Below are positions 62,202 to 64,000 of a stretch of DNA of 64,000 bases, one piece after another. The number at the start of each line of letters is the position of its first letter. The stretch's first letter is position 1. The notes below the pieces were generated by a model that was not told the DNA's origin, ran no database searches, and saw nothing but the letters and a program-made list of their open reading frames with translations. Origin of the DNA: Dactylorhiza incarnata (lineage: Eukaryota > Streptophyta > Magnoliopsida > Asparagales > Orchidaceae); NCBI GenBank assembly GCA_033032865.1, contig JAWHQI010000065.1:1488001-1552000 (forward strand). Direction: 5' to 3'. A program made the position numbers and the translations under genes.

Positions 62202-64000
62202 GCTTTGTAAATGTTTTAGGCGTTCCTGCGAGAGCGCTTTTTGATACTGGAGCTTCGCACTCCTTCTTGTCGTCGGACTTCGTCCAACGTATTGGTGCGC
62301 CGTCGATTGCTTCTGCAGATGGACTGGAGGTCCTACTGCCGAATGGATATTCGATGCGTGTGGAGAGGAGTTGCTGCGTGAAGGTTCTAGTTGGAAGCCA
62401 GGAGTATGACCTGAAAGGATTGTTACTCCCCCTGGTTGAGTTCGATGTAATCTTCGGCATGGACTGGCTGTCGGAACAGCGTGCGTGCATCGATTGCACC
62501 ACCAAGGAGGTGAGGTTTGGGCAGTGTGCCGATCGTGAGACGGTCTTTGCGGGCATGCGTGGATCGAGCAAGATGTTGATGTCTGCTCTCCAGGTGTCCA
62601 AGGCAGTGCGTCAGGGAGCAGAGTTATTCTTTGCTCTAGTGGAGGCTTCAACGCCGAGGCCCAGCCTAGTGGATGTTCCGGTAGTTTCAGAGTTCCCCGA
62701 TGTGTTCCCGAGCGATCTCCCCAGTGCTCCACCACAGCGGGAGATAGATTTCACGATTGAGTTGGTGCCAGGCGCTAAGCCTGTGGCCCGCTCGCCGTAT
62801 CGTATGGCTCTGAAGGAGTTGGCGGAGTTGAAGCTGCAGTTGCAGGAGCTGCTTGAGCAAGGCTACGTGCGTCCGAGTTCCTCACCTTGAAGTGCACCGG
62901 TCCTCTTCGTCAAAAAGAAGGACGGTAGCCTGCGGCTTTGCATCGATTATCGGGAGCTGAACAAGCTGACCGAGAAGAACAAGTATCCTCTTCCGAGGAT
63001 AGACGACTTGTTCGACCAGCTCGTTGGTTCGACAGTATACTCGAAGCTGGACTTGAAGTCCGGCTATTATCAGGTGCGGATCGGGGAGTGCGACATCCCG
63101 AAGACTGCCTTCAGTATAAGGTACGGGCAGTATGAGTTCACCGTGATGCCGTTTGGGCTGTCTAATGCGCCTTCGGTGTTTATGGACTTGATGCACCGGA
63201 CTTTCCGAGAGTACCTCGACCGGTTTGTGATCGTCTTCTTGACGACATACTGGTCTACTCTCAGTCCGAGGAGGAGCACGGTGATCACCTGCGAGTAGTC
63301 TTGGAGGTTCTGAGGAGGAACCAGTTGTATGCCAAGTTCTCGAAGTGCGAGTTCTGGCTACCTTCCGTGGCGTTCTTAGGCCATGTGGTTAGTGGAGCGG
63401 GTGTGGCGGTAGATCCGGTGAAGGTTGCGGCCATCAGGGAGTGGCCTGTTCTTTCTACTGTAGCGGAGGTCCGTAGCTTTCTCGGGCTGGCCGGCTATTA
63501 CAGGCGCTTCGTGGAGAACTTCTCACGGATCGCGCTGCCTCTTACGACGCTGACACGAAAGATGCAGGAGTTTATTTGGACGCCCGCGTGTGCGCAGGCT
63601 TTCGAGGAGTTGAAGTGGCGGCTTACCACGACTCTGATCTTATGTTTGCCTTGCGGCACGGAGGGCTATGAGATCTACACCGACGCTTCTGGGAGCGACC
63701 TTGGCTGTGTTCTGCAGCACCATGGCAAGGTAGTAGCGTACGGCTCTCGCCAGCTGAAGGTGCACGAGCGGAACTATCCGGTCCACGACTTGGAGTTGGC
63801 GGCCGTGATATTTGCCCTGAAGCTTTGGCGGCATTATGTGTATGGCGTGAAGATCGACATCTTCACGGACCATAAGAGCCTGAAGTACCTTCTGACGCAG
63901 AAGGGGATGAATATGCGACAGTAGAGGTGGATGGAGTTCCTTGGGGACTACACCTTCGAGATCCACTACACTCCCGGGAAGGGGAATGTTGTCGCAGATG
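62202..64000 (+). pseudogene. G5 protease, reverse transcriptase and RNase H (cut by window end)
   Basis: Protease [19 protein letters not shown] with an intact active site, then FDVIFGMDWLSEQ. RT: RSPYRMALKELAELKLQLQE, a TGA at 62888-62890 (Trp in G3), [17 protein letters not shown], and a frameshift near 63239 exactly in the catalytic block (FVIVF then LDDIL-type in another frame). RNase [44 protein letters not shown], then TAG at 63922. The sequence ends in the RNase H-integrase linker. Confidence 0.92.

Larger units (their letters stand above)
58693..64000 (+). mobile_element. G5: Tekay/Del-like gypsy retrotransposon (partial, runs off the window)
   Basis: Left LTR 58693-60778 (TGTAACACCCCAAAAC...GGATGTTACA), primer-binding site TTGGTATCAG at 60781-60790, then gag and pol as far as RNase H. 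Its right half is beyond the window. Protein similarity to G3 is strong but the LTR differs widely, so it is a different subfamily. The primer site is better preserved than in G3. Pol carries two stops and a frameshift. Confidence 0.93.

Overview
The window is nuclear DNA of a flowering plant with a large, repeat-rich genome. It holds one recognisable host gene with canonical GT-AG introns. Nearly everything else is plant-type LTR retrotransposon DNA: Tekay/Del-like chromovirus, Tat/Athila and Sirevirus-like copia elements, plus Harbinger-type traces. I cannot name the species. No rRNA array, tRNA, organelle segment or bacterial-type feature was seen.

Host gene (about 4.3-24.8 kb, minus strand): seven exons of the plastid anthranilate synthase alpha subunit (first committed step of tryptophan synthesis). 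Exon 1 (24766-24601) carries a transit-peptide-like N-terminus and exon 7 ends at 4271. The 3' third of the coding region is not in the window. All seven exons join in frame with canonical splice sites and no stop codon, although introns 3 and 4 have grown to about 8.2 and 10.8 kb. The introns hold a short LTR element (5041-7453), a CpG-rich minisatellite (8090-8513), an LTR (8514-10421), a decayed gypsy pol split by a solo LTR (11430-13805), a copia fragment (14241-15420) and a Tat-type gag-only element (about 20.1-22.7 kb). The far left end has a Myb/SANT-like pseudogene and a solo LTR with target-site duplication (TSD) AATGG.

Upstream of the gene (25-64 kb) lie two deep nests in one minus-strand gypsy element (G4: 3' LTR 26778-48007 and pol pieces to 58424). 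Nest 1: the G4 LTR is split by a palindromic 5S-rRNA-like element (copy A, TSD TTCCG). Copy A is split by a Tekay-like element (G3, 28936-47318, TSD ACCCA), and the G3 left LTR is split by a Tat/Athila element (30133-39716, TSD GTAGC). Nest 2: G4 pol is split by a deleted Sirevirus-like element (48605-55096, TSD CCAAC). Its gag is split by palindromic copy B (TSD GAAGA), which is split by a solo LTR (50595-51396, TSD GGCCT). G4 is also hit by a Sirevirus-type solo LTR (56520-58301). The window ends inside another Tekay-like element (G5, from 58693).

The most interesting signals are: (1) two independent copies of a foldback element of about 0.53-0.62 kb with TG...CA ends, 5-bp TSDs and a 5S rRNA internal-promoter module in each inverted arm; (2) a short GT-AG intron of 76-81 bp between gag and protease in three divergent Tekay-like copies, whose removal restores the reading frame, plus a likely leader intron before gag; (3) CpG-rich palindrome arrays in the LTRs of several unrelated retrotransposon lineages. 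All alignments and counts were done by eye.
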